DNA of 51,329 bases from Ruminobacter sp. (GTDB taxonomy: Bacteria; Pseudomonadota; Gammaproteobacteria; Enterobacterales; Succinivibrionaceae): the NCBI GenBank assembly GCA_017940385.1, contig JAGAYS010000040.1, positions 1-51,329 of the forward strand. The letters run 5' to 3'. A program made the translations under genes and the position numbers. The stretch's first letter is position 1; each line of letters starts with the position of its first letter. This document shows positions 44,813 through 51,329 of this stretch, piece by piece. A model generated the notes under the pieces. The model saw nothing but the letters and a program-made list of their open reading frames with translations, was not told where the DNA came from and searched no databases.

Positions 44813-46066
44813 ATGGCCGATAAGAAATTACATGATGATGCACTGGATTACCATGCTCATCCGACACCTGGTAAGATCTCCATTGAGATTACCAAACCCG
44901 CTGATACGTCACATGATCTGACTCTTGCTTACAGTCCGGGAGTTGCAGAACCTGTCCGTGAGATTGCCAAAAATCCAGAAGATGCGTATAAGTACACCAT
45001 CAAGGGGAACCTTGTTGCCGTTATATCAAACGGTACCGCAATCTTAGGTCTGGGTAATTTAGGTCCTTTGGCTTCCAAGCCGGTCATGGAAGGAAAGGCT
45101 TTGCTGTTCAAACGTTTCGCAAATGTAAATGCCATAGATATCGAAGTTAAACACAAGGATATTGATGATTTTGTTAATACCGTTGCCAATATTGCCGATA
45201 CCTTTGGCGGCATTAATCTTGAGGATATTAAGGCTCCGGAATGTTTTGAAATAGAAGAAAAGTTAAAGAAGATCTGTTCAATTCCAGTATTCCATGATGA
45301 TCAGCACGGTACCGCCATTGTTACTACTGCAGGTATGCTGAATGCACTGCAGCTTCAGGGAAAGAAGGTTGAAGACTGCAGGGTAGTATGTCTCGGCGCA
45401 GGTGCCGCCGGCATAGCATGTTCAACTTTCCTGTTACAGTGCGGAGTTAAACCGGAAAACTTCTTTATGATCGACCGTCACGGCGTCATCAGATCCGATC
45501 GAACCGATCTGAACGAACAGAAGAAGAAATTCATCAACGATACTGGTCCTAAGACTCTGGCTGAAGCCATGGAAGGTGCGGATGCGTTCCTCGGAGTATC
45601 AGGTCCAAATCTGGTGACCAGAGAAGAGGTTATGAGTATGGCTCCAAAGGCTGTAATTCTTGCCTGTTCAAATCCTGATCCTGAAGTTTCTCCTGCACTT
45701 GTTCAGGAAGCTCGTCCTGACATTATTTTCGGAACCGGAAGATCAGATTATCCAAATCAGATTAATAATGTAATCTGTTTCCCATTCCTTTTCAGAGGTG
45801 CTTTAGACGTAAGAGCCACCGAAATCAATCTTGAAATGAAGAAGGCTGCAATGAATGCAATTCGCCTGCTGGCTCAGGAACCTGTTCCTGATGAAGTTGC
45901 AAAGGCTTGTGGCGAAGAGCATTTTGAGTTCGGACCGCACTACATTATGCCTAAGCCGGTGGATCACCGCCTGTATTCATGGGTATCCAAAGCCGTTGCA
46001 GAGGCTGCAGTGAAATCAGGTGTTGCACGAGCTCCGCTTCCTGATCATTATCTGGAAAACGAATAA
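44813..46066 (+). CDS. maeB: Malic enzyme, short form without phosphotransacetylase domain
   Basis: A 417-aa enzyme oxidatively decarboxylating malate to pyruvate. It has the active-site block AYSPGVAEPVREIAKNP, GNLGPLASKPVMEGKALLFKRF, DIKAPECFEIE and FHDDQHGTAIV (metal ligands). The Rossmann motif is VCLGAGAAGIAC. E. coli MaeB carries a C-terminal phosphotransacetylase-like domain (total about 759 aa); that part is absent here. NADP versus NAD use cannot be told. GGAG precedes the ATG, and two inverted repeats lie upstream. Confidence 0.92.
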   Translation: MADKKLHDDALDYHAHPTPGKISIEITKPADTSHDLTLAYSPGVAEPVREIAKNPEDAYKYTIKGNLVAVISNGTAILGLGNLGPLASKPVMEGKALLFKRFANVNAIDIEVKHKDIDDFVNTVANIADTFGGINLEDIKAPECFEIEEKLKKICSIPVFHDDQHGTAIVTTAGMLNALQLQGKKVEDCRVVCLGAGAAGIACSTFLLQCGVKPENFFMIDRHGVIRSDRTDLNEQKKKFINDTGPKTLAEAMEGADAFLGVSGPNLVTREEVMSMAPKAVILACSNPDPEVSPALVQEARPDIIFGTGRSDYPNQINNVICFPFLFRGALDVRATEINLEMKKAAMNAIRLLAQEPVPDEVAKACGEEHFEFGPHYIMPKPVDHRLYSWVSKAVAEAAVKSGVARAPLPDHYLENE

Positions 46067-46105
46067 TCGTTTAAGGCTCCCGCAAGGGGCATGTTAATAT
46101 AAAAT

Positions 46106-46139
46106 GAGCCGTTTCACGAAAGTGCAACGGCTTATTTTT
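46106..46139. terminator. Bidirectional terminator malic enzyme / trmA
   Basis: GAGCCGTTTCAC / GTGCAACGGCTT with a GAAA tetraloop, followed by ATTTTT; a T-rich run is present on the other strand as well. Confidence 0.85.
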
Positions 46140-46160
46140 CATAATGCAGACTCAGCGCTG

Positions 46161-47297
46161 TTACTTCATTTTTTGGCTGAGAATAACGCCGCTTTCAATA
46201 TGCTCTTCCGTGTATGGGAACTGATCGAAAAATGCAAATTTGACGATGTCGTGAGTTTCTGTCAGTGACTTGAGATTGTCCATCAGCGTAAGAGGATTAC
46301 ATGATATGTAAACTATGGTTTCATATCTTTTAAGAAGTTCAATGGTATCTTTATCCAAACCTGCCCGCGGTGGATCTACCAGAACTGTTTTACATGAGTA
46401 GTCTTCAAGATTGACATTGTTGTTTTTAAGTCTTCTGAATTCTCTCTTTCCGTTCAGTGCTTCAGTAAATTCTTCGGCACTAAGTCTGATAATCTTCAGA
46501 TTATTTATCTTGTTCATGGCTATGTTTGTCTGAGCCGATTCAACACTGGTTTTGGATATTTCCGTTGCCAGAATTTTTCTGAAATTATCTGCCAGTGCAA
46601 TCGAGAAATTACCATTGCCGCAATACAATTCCAAAAGATCGGTTTCACTGCGTCCGAGCGTGTTGTTCTGTACCCATGTCAGCATTTTTTCCGAAACATG
46701 AGCGTTTGGCTGGGTAAAACTGTTTTCGACCTGCTGGTATCTGAACTGTCTGTTGTTAACCGTCAGTGTTTCATATACACAGTCAGTATCGAGTAGGATT
46801 TTCTGTTTTAACGCACGGCCCACAATGTTGATGACATTGTCAGGAAATCTCCTGCGTAACCGTTCAAGAAGCTCCCTTGCGGAATTAATCCACTGTTCAT
46901 CCAGCTTTCTGTGGTAGAGGAGTGAGATTAACGCTTCACCGCTTAAGGTTGTCAGAAAATTAATTTCAAAAAAACGGTTGGTAAGTTCCCTGTTTCCGCT
47001 AATCATTTCTGCTATTACCGGCATCAGTTCATTAATAAGCTTTGAGGCGGTTGGAAACTGGGTCAGGAATGCTTTTCTTTTGTTGTTGTCTGATGTATCC
47101 ACCATATAGTAACGAACGGAATCACCATCCAAATAGATACAGAATTTAGCTCTCATTCTGTAGTTTACCGGATCTGAGGTATAGATCTCCGGATCGGGAA
47201 TGGAAAAAAGATTATTAAATTCCGCAGTTAACTTTGATGTCTTCTCTGTCAATTGTTTTGTGTATGTTGAAGCGTCAATGTTTTCAAAATCTTTCAT
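46161..47297 (-). CDS. trmA: tRNA (uracil-54-C5)-methyltransferase
   Basis: A 378-aa SAM-dependent enzyme forming ribothymidine at tRNA position 54. YRMRAKFCIYLDGD, LLELYCGNGNFSIALA (SAM motif), VLVDPPRAGLD and YISCNPLTL (catalytic Cys) match TrmA. It is divergent from btuB exactly as in E. coli. Confidence 0.96.
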   Translation of the reverse strand: MKDFENIDASTYTKQLTEKTSKLTAEFNNLFSIPDPEIYTSDPVNYRMRAKFCIYLDGDSVRYYMVDTSDNNKRKAFLTQFPTASKLINELMPVIAEMISGNRELTNRFFEINFLTTLSGEALISLLYHRKLDEQWINSARELLERLRRRFPDNVINIVGRALKQKILLDTDCVYETLTVNNRQFRYQQVENSFTQPNAHVSEKMLTWVQNNTLGRSETDLLELYCGNGNFSIALADNFRKILATEISKTSVESAQTNIAMNKINNLKIIRLSAEEFTEALNGKREFRRLKNNNVNLEDYSCKTVLVDPPRAGLDKDTIELLKRYETIVYISCNPLTLMDNLKSLTETHDIVKFAFFDQFPYTEEHIESGVILSQKMK

Positions 47298-47333
47298 GGA
47301 AAACCCTGTGATTACAAAATTTAATTCGTGTGG

Positions 47334-47339
47334 ATTATA
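47334..47339 (-). promoter_or_regulatory. trmA extended -10
   Basis: On the minus strand TGATATAAT fits the extended TGn-TATAAT form, about 37 nt upstream of the trmA ATG. Confidence 0.5.
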
Positions 47340-47409
47340 TCAGAACATGCCGAATTCTAAAAAATATTCATGATTTGCGTAATATGAATGATTATTTCTG
47401 AGATTATTA

Positions 47410-47415
47410 TATAAT
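47410..47415 (+). promoter_or_regulatory. btuB -10 element
   Basis: A perfect TATAAT just upstream of the riboswitch; start near 47422. The -35 is weak. Confidence 0.5.
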
Positions 47416-47439
47416 GCCTGTGAACGAGGACTAACGTAA

Positions 47440-47585
47440 CCGTCATTAAAGCCCCTTATTATTGGAACGGTAATGCAGGGAAATCCGGTTAAAATCCGGA
47501 ACTGTCGCGCAAAGGTGAGAGCAGAAGACGATATTTTATGCTGTGTTGTCATGGGCTCAAGTCCGAAAACCTGTCATTAGTCCAA
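47440..47585 (+). promoter_or_regulatory. Cobalamin (B12) riboswitch
   Basis: The conserved core is clear: GGGAAATCCGGTTAAAATCC followed by GGAACTGTCGCGC (about 47478-47510), then the B12 box AAGTCCGAAAACCTGTC (47559-47575). It sits between a TATAAT and a TonB-dependent receptor gene. Adenosylcobalamin binding should shut off btuB, probably by hiding the start region since no terminator hairpin follows. Outer boundaries are approximate. Confidence 0.9.
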
Positions 47586-47620
47586 GTAATTCTACAAATC
47601 TACGCGTAATGGATAGTTTT

Positions 47621-49474
47621 ATGAAAAGAAATTTACTCATAGCAGGCCTTTTGGCTCCTGTTTTAGCATACGGCGGAACAGACACAACTGATGAGGTTGT
47701 TGTTTCAGCATCCCGCCTTTCCGAAACAAAGACCCACGTTCTCGGGCAGATTGACGTGATTACCGAGAAGGAAATTCAGGAAAGAAACCTGAAAACCCTG
47801 ACTGATGTTGTTGCACTTTTACCGAGTGTACAGGTTACATCTTATGGCGGCAGAGGACAGAATGCTTCATTCTACGTTCGTGGCGGTAATTCAAATCAGG
47901 TGCTTGTGCTTCTTGACGGAGAATCACTGAGCACCAGTAAGATTGGCGAATTAAACGCCAATCATATACCTGCAAACATGATTGAGAAGGTGGAGTTCAT
48001 AAGAGGTCACAGGGCTTCTGTTTATGGTGCCAATGCAGTTCTCGGCGTAATTAATATCATTACCAAGCCTGAATACAGAACTAAACAGCGTGCCGCATAC
48101 AGCTATTCCAGCTATGACACTCACGATCTGGCTCTGCAGAATACTTTTGCAATAACTGAAAATGACGCATTAAAGGTAACCGGCGGCGTTAGCAGTTCCG
48201 ACGGGTTTAATGTACATCCTGTTCCCGGGGTCAATGACGGAGCCAGACACGGATTTGACAACTATGATGTTCAGATAGGTTACTCACATACGTTTGACAA
48301 CAATCTGGAAATCAGAGGCGACTATAAGCGCATAAAGAATGAAGGCGATTACGATAATTCCTGGAGCGGAACATACGGCAGCAGCGTAAATTACGATGAA
48401 AACCAGATTGTATCTGTCGGAGCTGATTTCGGAAACGAACTTTACGCTTTTGATCTTGGCGCAATGTACACTCATGACAATGATTATAATCATCCAAAGG
48501 GACTTCCGGTTTCTGATATGCAGTCATCTGCATTTAAGATGGATACCATTAATTCTCATTTCACCAATGAATTCTATCCTGTAACCGATCTGAGACTTGG
48601 TTTCGGGGCTGATTATGCTTACAGCAGACTTAATAAGAATTCAAAGGTTGAATGGAGCGGCAATTTCGCAAACAGTGCGATTTCAATTAACAATAAGGCA
48701 GCCTTTGTATTTGCAAGGTACGACTATTCATTCCTGTCAACCGAACTGTCCGGAAGAATTGATGACAATTCCGTTTATGGTTCAGAAGGAACTTACAATG
48801 TGGGAATCGGTGCGTCATTCCTTGAAGATTACCAGTTCTCAGTAAGATACGGAACTGCCTACAGAGCTCCTAACATGCAGGAATTATATTATCCTGGATA
48901 CGGTAACAGCAGATTGGATCCTGAAAAGGCCAAGAATCTTGAAGTTACTTTAAGAAACCAGTATTTCTTCATTTCAGGTTTTTACAATAACATAAAGAAT
49001 CAGATAGGTTCAGACCCTCTTACCTGGCAGTATGAGAACATCAGCAGGGTTAATATCAAGGGTGTTGAAGGCGGAGCAAACATTCCGTTTGACAGGTACA
49101 ACAAACTTGACCTTTCTGCATCTCTTATGAATCCGAAGAACAAGGATACCCACAAGACCGTTTACGGCAGAGCCAAGCAGCTGTATAAGGCAAAGTACAT
49201 GTTCGATTCTGATGACATGTTCGCTGATTTTGGTTTCGATGGTTATGCCGATTACAGATTCACCTCAAAGAGAACTTTCTCAAACGGCAAGACTCTGGGC
49301 GGCTTCGCTGTGGTTAACTTAGGTGTCGGAGTAACTCCTGCAGGCATGAATAAACATGTACGTTTCGGATTCGGTATTGATAATCTGCTTGATAAGAAGT
49401 ATGAATACAACGCAGGCTATCCAACCGGCGGCAGAGTATATTCAGGAACAATTGAAATAAAGAATCTGTTTTAA
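47621..49474 (+). CDS. btuB: TonB-dependent vitamin B12 receptor
   Basis: A 617-aa outer membrane receptor importing cobalamin with TonB energy. Signal peptide MKRNLLIAGLLAPVLAYG, TonB box DEVVVSASR, plug domain (about 30-145: LTDVVALLPSVQVTSYGGRG, FYVRGGNSNQVLVLLDGE, RASVYGANAVLGVINIIT) and a 22-strand barrel ending in KNLF with a terminal Phe. The ATG at 47621 is chosen because GGAT is 8 nt upstream and the signal peptide starts there; earlier ATGs lie in the riboswitch region. The riboswitch and the trmA/murI context support B12 as substrate. Confidence 0.92.
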   Translation: MKRNLLIAGLLAPVLAYGGTDTTDEVVVSASRLSETKTHVLGQIDVITEKEIQERNLKTLTDVVALLPSVQVTSYGGRGQNASFYVRGGNSNQVLVLLDGESLSTSKIGELNANHIPANMIEKVEFIRGHRASVYGANAVLGVINIITKPEYRTKQRAAYSYSSYDTHDLALQNTFAITENDALKVTGGVSSSDGFNVHPVPGVNDGARHGFDNYDVQIGYSHTFDNNLEIRGDYKRIKNEGDYDNSWSGTYGSSVNYDENQIVSVGADFGNELYAFDLGAMYTHDNDYNHPKGLPVSDMQSSAFKMDTINSHFTNEFYPVTDLRLGFGADYAYSRLNKNSKVEWSGNFANSAISINNKAAFVFARYDYSFLSTELSGRIDDNSVYGSEGTYNVGIGASFLEDYQFSVRYGTAYRAPNMQELYYPGYGNSRLDPEKAKNLEVTLRNQYFFISGFYNNIKNQIGSDPLTWQYENISRVNIKGVEGGANIPFDRYNKLDLSASLMNPKNKDTHKTVYGRAKQLYKAKYMFDSDDMFADFGFDGYADYRFTSKRTFSNGKTLGGFAVVNLGVGVTPAGMNKHVRFGFGIDNLLDKKYEYNAGYPTGGRVYSGTIEIKNLF

Positions 49475-49500
49475 TTATTTCTGATTTGGATTTATTATTA

Positions 49501-49529
49501 GGGCGTCGGCATAACCGACGCCCTTTTTT
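49501..49529 (+). terminator. btuB terminator
   Basis: GGGCGTCGG / CCGACGCCC with a CATAA loop and six T. It separates btuB from murI, so murI needs readthrough or its own promoter. Confidence 0.92.
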
Positions 49530-49548
49530 GTAAAGAATAGAGATTACC

Positions 49549-50364
49549 ATGAATTACAGTGTTCTTTTTTTTGATTCCGGAATAGGCGGACTGTCAGTTT
49601 GTCAGGAGGCTATGAGACAGAACGGGAATATTAATCCCCTGTACCTGTTTGATAATCTTTGTTTTCCGTACGGTATTCAGCCGGATGATGTCGTAATACG
49701 CAGGGTAGTGGATCTGATTCAGAGATTTACATCGGAAAATCACGTGGATCTTGTAGTAATTGCCTGCAATACGGCAAGCACCGTGGCTTTGGAACAGGTC
49801 AGAAAATCCGTGACTGTTCCCATTGTCGGTGTTGTTCCTGCCATTAAACCTGCTTCTAAGATAACAAGAAACGGGGTTATAGGTCTTCTGGCGACACCTG
49901 CAACAATAAGACGAAAATATACGATGGATCTTATCAGCACATTCGCACATGATAAGACGGTACTTAAAATAGGAACATCCGAACTGGTAGAAATAGCTGA
50001 AAGAAAAATGATCGGTCTGCCGTATGATGGCAAAATAATCAGTCACGTTCTCAACGAGTGGACGGAGGGGGAAGTCAGACCTGACACCGTGGTTCTCGGA
50101 TGTACACACTTTCCTCATTTAAGGGACGAAATCCAGAAGGTTCTTCCCGGGGTTACTTTGGTAGACTCAGGTGATGCCATTGCAAGAAGAATAAGATATC
50201 TTCTTGAAAATGAGAATAAAAAGAACGTTGAAACTACAGGAAAGCCTGCCAGGCAGGTAATAACGGAACCTGCAGCTTACTGTACGGATATCAGAAAACT
50301 GAACAGTGAACTCATATCCGGATTCAGGAAGTTCGGATTTGGTGATCTTAAAATTTTTGCATGA
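49549..50364 (+). CDS. murI: Glutamate racemase
   Basis: A 271-aa enzyme supplying D-glutamate for peptidoglycan. FFDSGIGGLSV, LVVIACNTAS (first catalytic Cys) and VVLGCTHFPHL (second catalytic Cys) are all present. It follows btuB and precedes an rRNA operon, as in E. coli, with one extra gene inserted on the other strand. It converges with that gene 6 nt away, with no visible terminator between. Confidence 0.96.
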   Translation: MNYSVLFFDSGIGGLSVCQEAMRQNGNINPLYLFDNLCFPYGIQPDDVVIRRVVDLIQRFTSENHVDLVVIACNTASTVALEQVRKSVTVPIVGVVPAIKPASKITRNGVIGLLATPATIRRKYTMDLISTFAHDKTVLKIGTSELVEIAERKMIGLPYDGKIISHVLNEWTEGEVRPDTVVLGCTHFPHLRDEIQKVLPGVTLVDSGDAIARRIRYLLENENKKNVETTGKPARQVITEPAAYCTDIRKLNSELISGFRKFGFGDLKIFA

Positions 50365-50370
50365 CAAAAA

Positions 50371-50985
50371 CTATGCGGATATTGTTCGGTTGTTGGCTTC
50401 CTTAACCGACAGTTTTCTGCCCTTTACCTCGCGGCCGTTCAGGCCTGATATGAAGGAGTCCTTTTCAGTGCTGAGCACGCGTACGAAGGCAAAGTTCTTA
50501 CGCTTCTTTGTCTTTGGGTCTTTAGGAATTTTTATGGAGCAGATGTTTTTGCTGACGCCAAACAAGATTTTCTTTAATTCAAATTCGTTTAAGGCAAACG
50601 GTATGTTGCCGATAAAAATATCACTTACCGCAGATTCATCGGCTGGCGTTGGGATAAATGAAAAGTAGGTTTTCTGCTGGTGTTCGGAAGAGTCAGGGGA
50701 CCTGCCTGCAGTTGCCTGGTTCGAAACGGATTTTTTTAAATCCCTTGGAAGATCTATAGGTGCATCATCAGGTCTTGCGTTCTCAATTTCATCAGTTACG
50801 ATTTTATCCTTAAGAGTGAATGCCAGCGGTGCAATCAAACCTGAAATGAAAACAAATATTGTGCTTGTGATTAAAAATGACAGTTCCGGTTCAAATTTGA
50901 AGCCTTTCAGTGCGACGACAACATATACCAGAGTAACTATCAAAGAAAGAAAACATGACTTCAGATATTGTATGTTAACGGACAT
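50371..50985 (-). CDS. Membrane-anchored RNA-recognition-motif protein
   Basis: A 204-aa protein with two hydrophobic helices (about 9-27 and 36-57), a polar linker (about 60-118) and a C-terminal RRM (about 119-200). The RRM keeps RNP2 as IFIGNIPF and RNP1 as KNFAFVRV, so RNA binding is plausible. Such an architecture would hold an RNA-binding domain at the inner face of the membrane. GAGGAA precedes the ATG. It lies between murI and the rRNA promoter, transcribed away from the rRNA operon. The specific function is unknown. Confidence 0.8.
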   Translation of the reverse strand: MSVNIQYLKSCFLSLIVTLVYVVVALKGFKFEPELSFLITSTIFVFISGLIAPLAFTLKDKIVTDEIENARPDDAPIDLPRDLKKSVSNQATAGRSPDSSEHQQKTYFSFIPTPADESAVSDIFIGNIPFALNEFELKKILFGVSKNICSIKIPKDPKTKKRKNFAFVRVLSTEKDSFISGLNGREVKGRKLSVKEANNRTISA

Positions 50986-51164
50986 AATGTTTTCCTCATG
51001 ATTATAAAACTACATGTCTGCAAACTTAAGTTTAGATGACATAAACAACAGAATGGAAACAAATCAAAGCATTCTTGTGATTTTACGTGTAAATAATTGT
51101 GACAAAGTTGATTAATAGCTCAAAAATTGACTTATATTATGGCAATTGACAAAATTTTGACCAA
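50986..51164. other. Upstream rRNA-operon region with repeated -35-like hexamers
   Basis: AT-rich DNA between the RRM gene and the rRNA promoter. TTGACT (51127), TTGACA (51146) and TTGACC (51157) are -35-like, with only weak -10 partners (CAAAAT at 51150-51155, TTTAAA at 51169-51174). These may be extra upstream rRNA promoters or chance. No coding sequence is seen. Confidence 0.4.
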
Positions 51165-51228
51165 AAGATTTAAAAAATCTGAAAAAGATCAAAAAAAGTG
51201 TTGACGAAAAAAATAAAAAACCTAAAAT
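51165..51228 (+). promoter_or_regulatory. rRNA operon P1 promoter with UP-like A-tracts
   Basis: TTGACG (51201-51206), a 16-bp spacer and TAAAAT (51223-51228). The 16-bp spacing is typical of rrn P1 promoters. A-tracts at about 51165-51200 (AAAAAATCTGAAAAAGATC) fit an UP element. Confidence 0.75.
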
Positions 51229-51329
51229 ACACATCGTTCGCTAAACAGAGCGAAACGAAAAAAGTTCTTTAAAAACGAATCTAGACAATCTGTGTGGGCA
51301 CTCGCTGAATTCATGAGCTGAAAGAAAAG
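51229..51329 (+). other. rRNA operon leader with boxA, 16S gene beyond the window
   Basis: BoxA GTTCTTTAA (51264-51272; E. coli TGCTCTTTAACA) is followed by AGACAATCTGTGTGGGCACT, nearly identical to the E. coli rrn leader. A small hairpin CGTTCGCT/AGCGAAACG lies at 51235-51257. The mature 16S sequence should begin outside the window. Confidence 0.9.

Noticed and set aside
47340-47620. Frames across the riboswitch and an N-terminal extension of btuB
   Set aside because: The region is explained by the B12 riboswitch; the signal peptide and Shine-Dalgarno place the btuB start at 47621.
49594-50118. Long minus-strand frame opposite murI (174 codons)
   Set aside because: Shadow of murI; His/Tyr/Cys-rich translation with no domain.
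1-51329. CRISPR arrays, tRNA genes, insertion sequences, phage genes
   Set aside because: I looked for regular repeats, cloverleaf ends, transposase motifs and phage-type genes and found none.

Overview
The window is a housekeeping stretch of a gammaproteobacterial chromosome with fairly low GC. The evidence is the set of Escherichia-like gene neighbourhoods it keeps: gmk-rpoZ-spoT; glnA with glnL-glnG; yicC divergent from pyrE; rpmB-rpmG-mutM with coaD; argS-ftsN-hslV-hslU-zapB facing rraA; priA divergent from rpmE; and trmA / btuB-murI next to an rRNA operon. The sequences diverge clearly from enterics. An Aeromonadales-type host, perhaps Succinivibrionaceae, is my guess from overall protein flavour and cannot be proven here. 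I see no prophage, insertion sequence, CRISPR array or tRNA gene.

Layout. 1-2300: a frameshifted AcrR-type repressor gene with an AcrR-like operator, then ompA. 2400-4850: gyrB on the minus strand. 5200-6200: a degenerate agmatine-deiminase-family gene. 6280-13600: a long minus-strand block of engB-gmk, rpoZ, spoT, an alpha/beta hydrolase, a very acidic 82-aa protein, a KDPG-aldolase-like protein and a COG0523 metal-chaperone GTPase. 13800-18800: the nitrogen block glnA, a DUF4124 protein, glnL and glnG, with a sigma-54 promoter and NtrC sites ahead of glnA. 19000-26800: cysS, yicC/pyrE, mscS, coaBC, rpmB-rpmG-mutM and coaD. 26800-31300: LPS inner-core genes (a family-9 glycosyltransferase, kdkA, waaA, waaF). 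31400-37050: a rhomboid protease, plsB, and fieF-cysE-rraA. 37050-41770: zapB, hslU, hslV, ftsN, argS. 41880-46070: priA/rpmE and a short malic enzyme. 46160-51329: trmA, a cobalamin riboswitch with btuB, murI, a membrane-anchored RRM protein, and an rRNA operon promoter and leader whose 16S gene lies beyond the window edge.

How the parts work together. NtrB/NtrC, encoded by glnL/glnG, should activate glnA through the sigma-54 promoter seen here. kdkA, waaA, waaF and the family-9 transferase build a phosphorylated Kdo plus heptose inner core. ZapB and FtsN serve the divisome and HslUV is a protease. Intrinsic terminators are plentiful, and many of them serve convergent gene pairs in both directions. 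Two terminator-like hairpins lie inside the 3' coding end of the opposing gene.

Points most worth a second look: the deiminase-fold protein without catalytic residues; the operon combining a tiny acidic protein with an aldolase-like protein and a COG0523 GTPase; the altered HIGH motif in ArgRS; a possible short RNA ahead of rpmB; and the RRM membrane protein beside the rRNA promoter. None of these is proven to be a new system.
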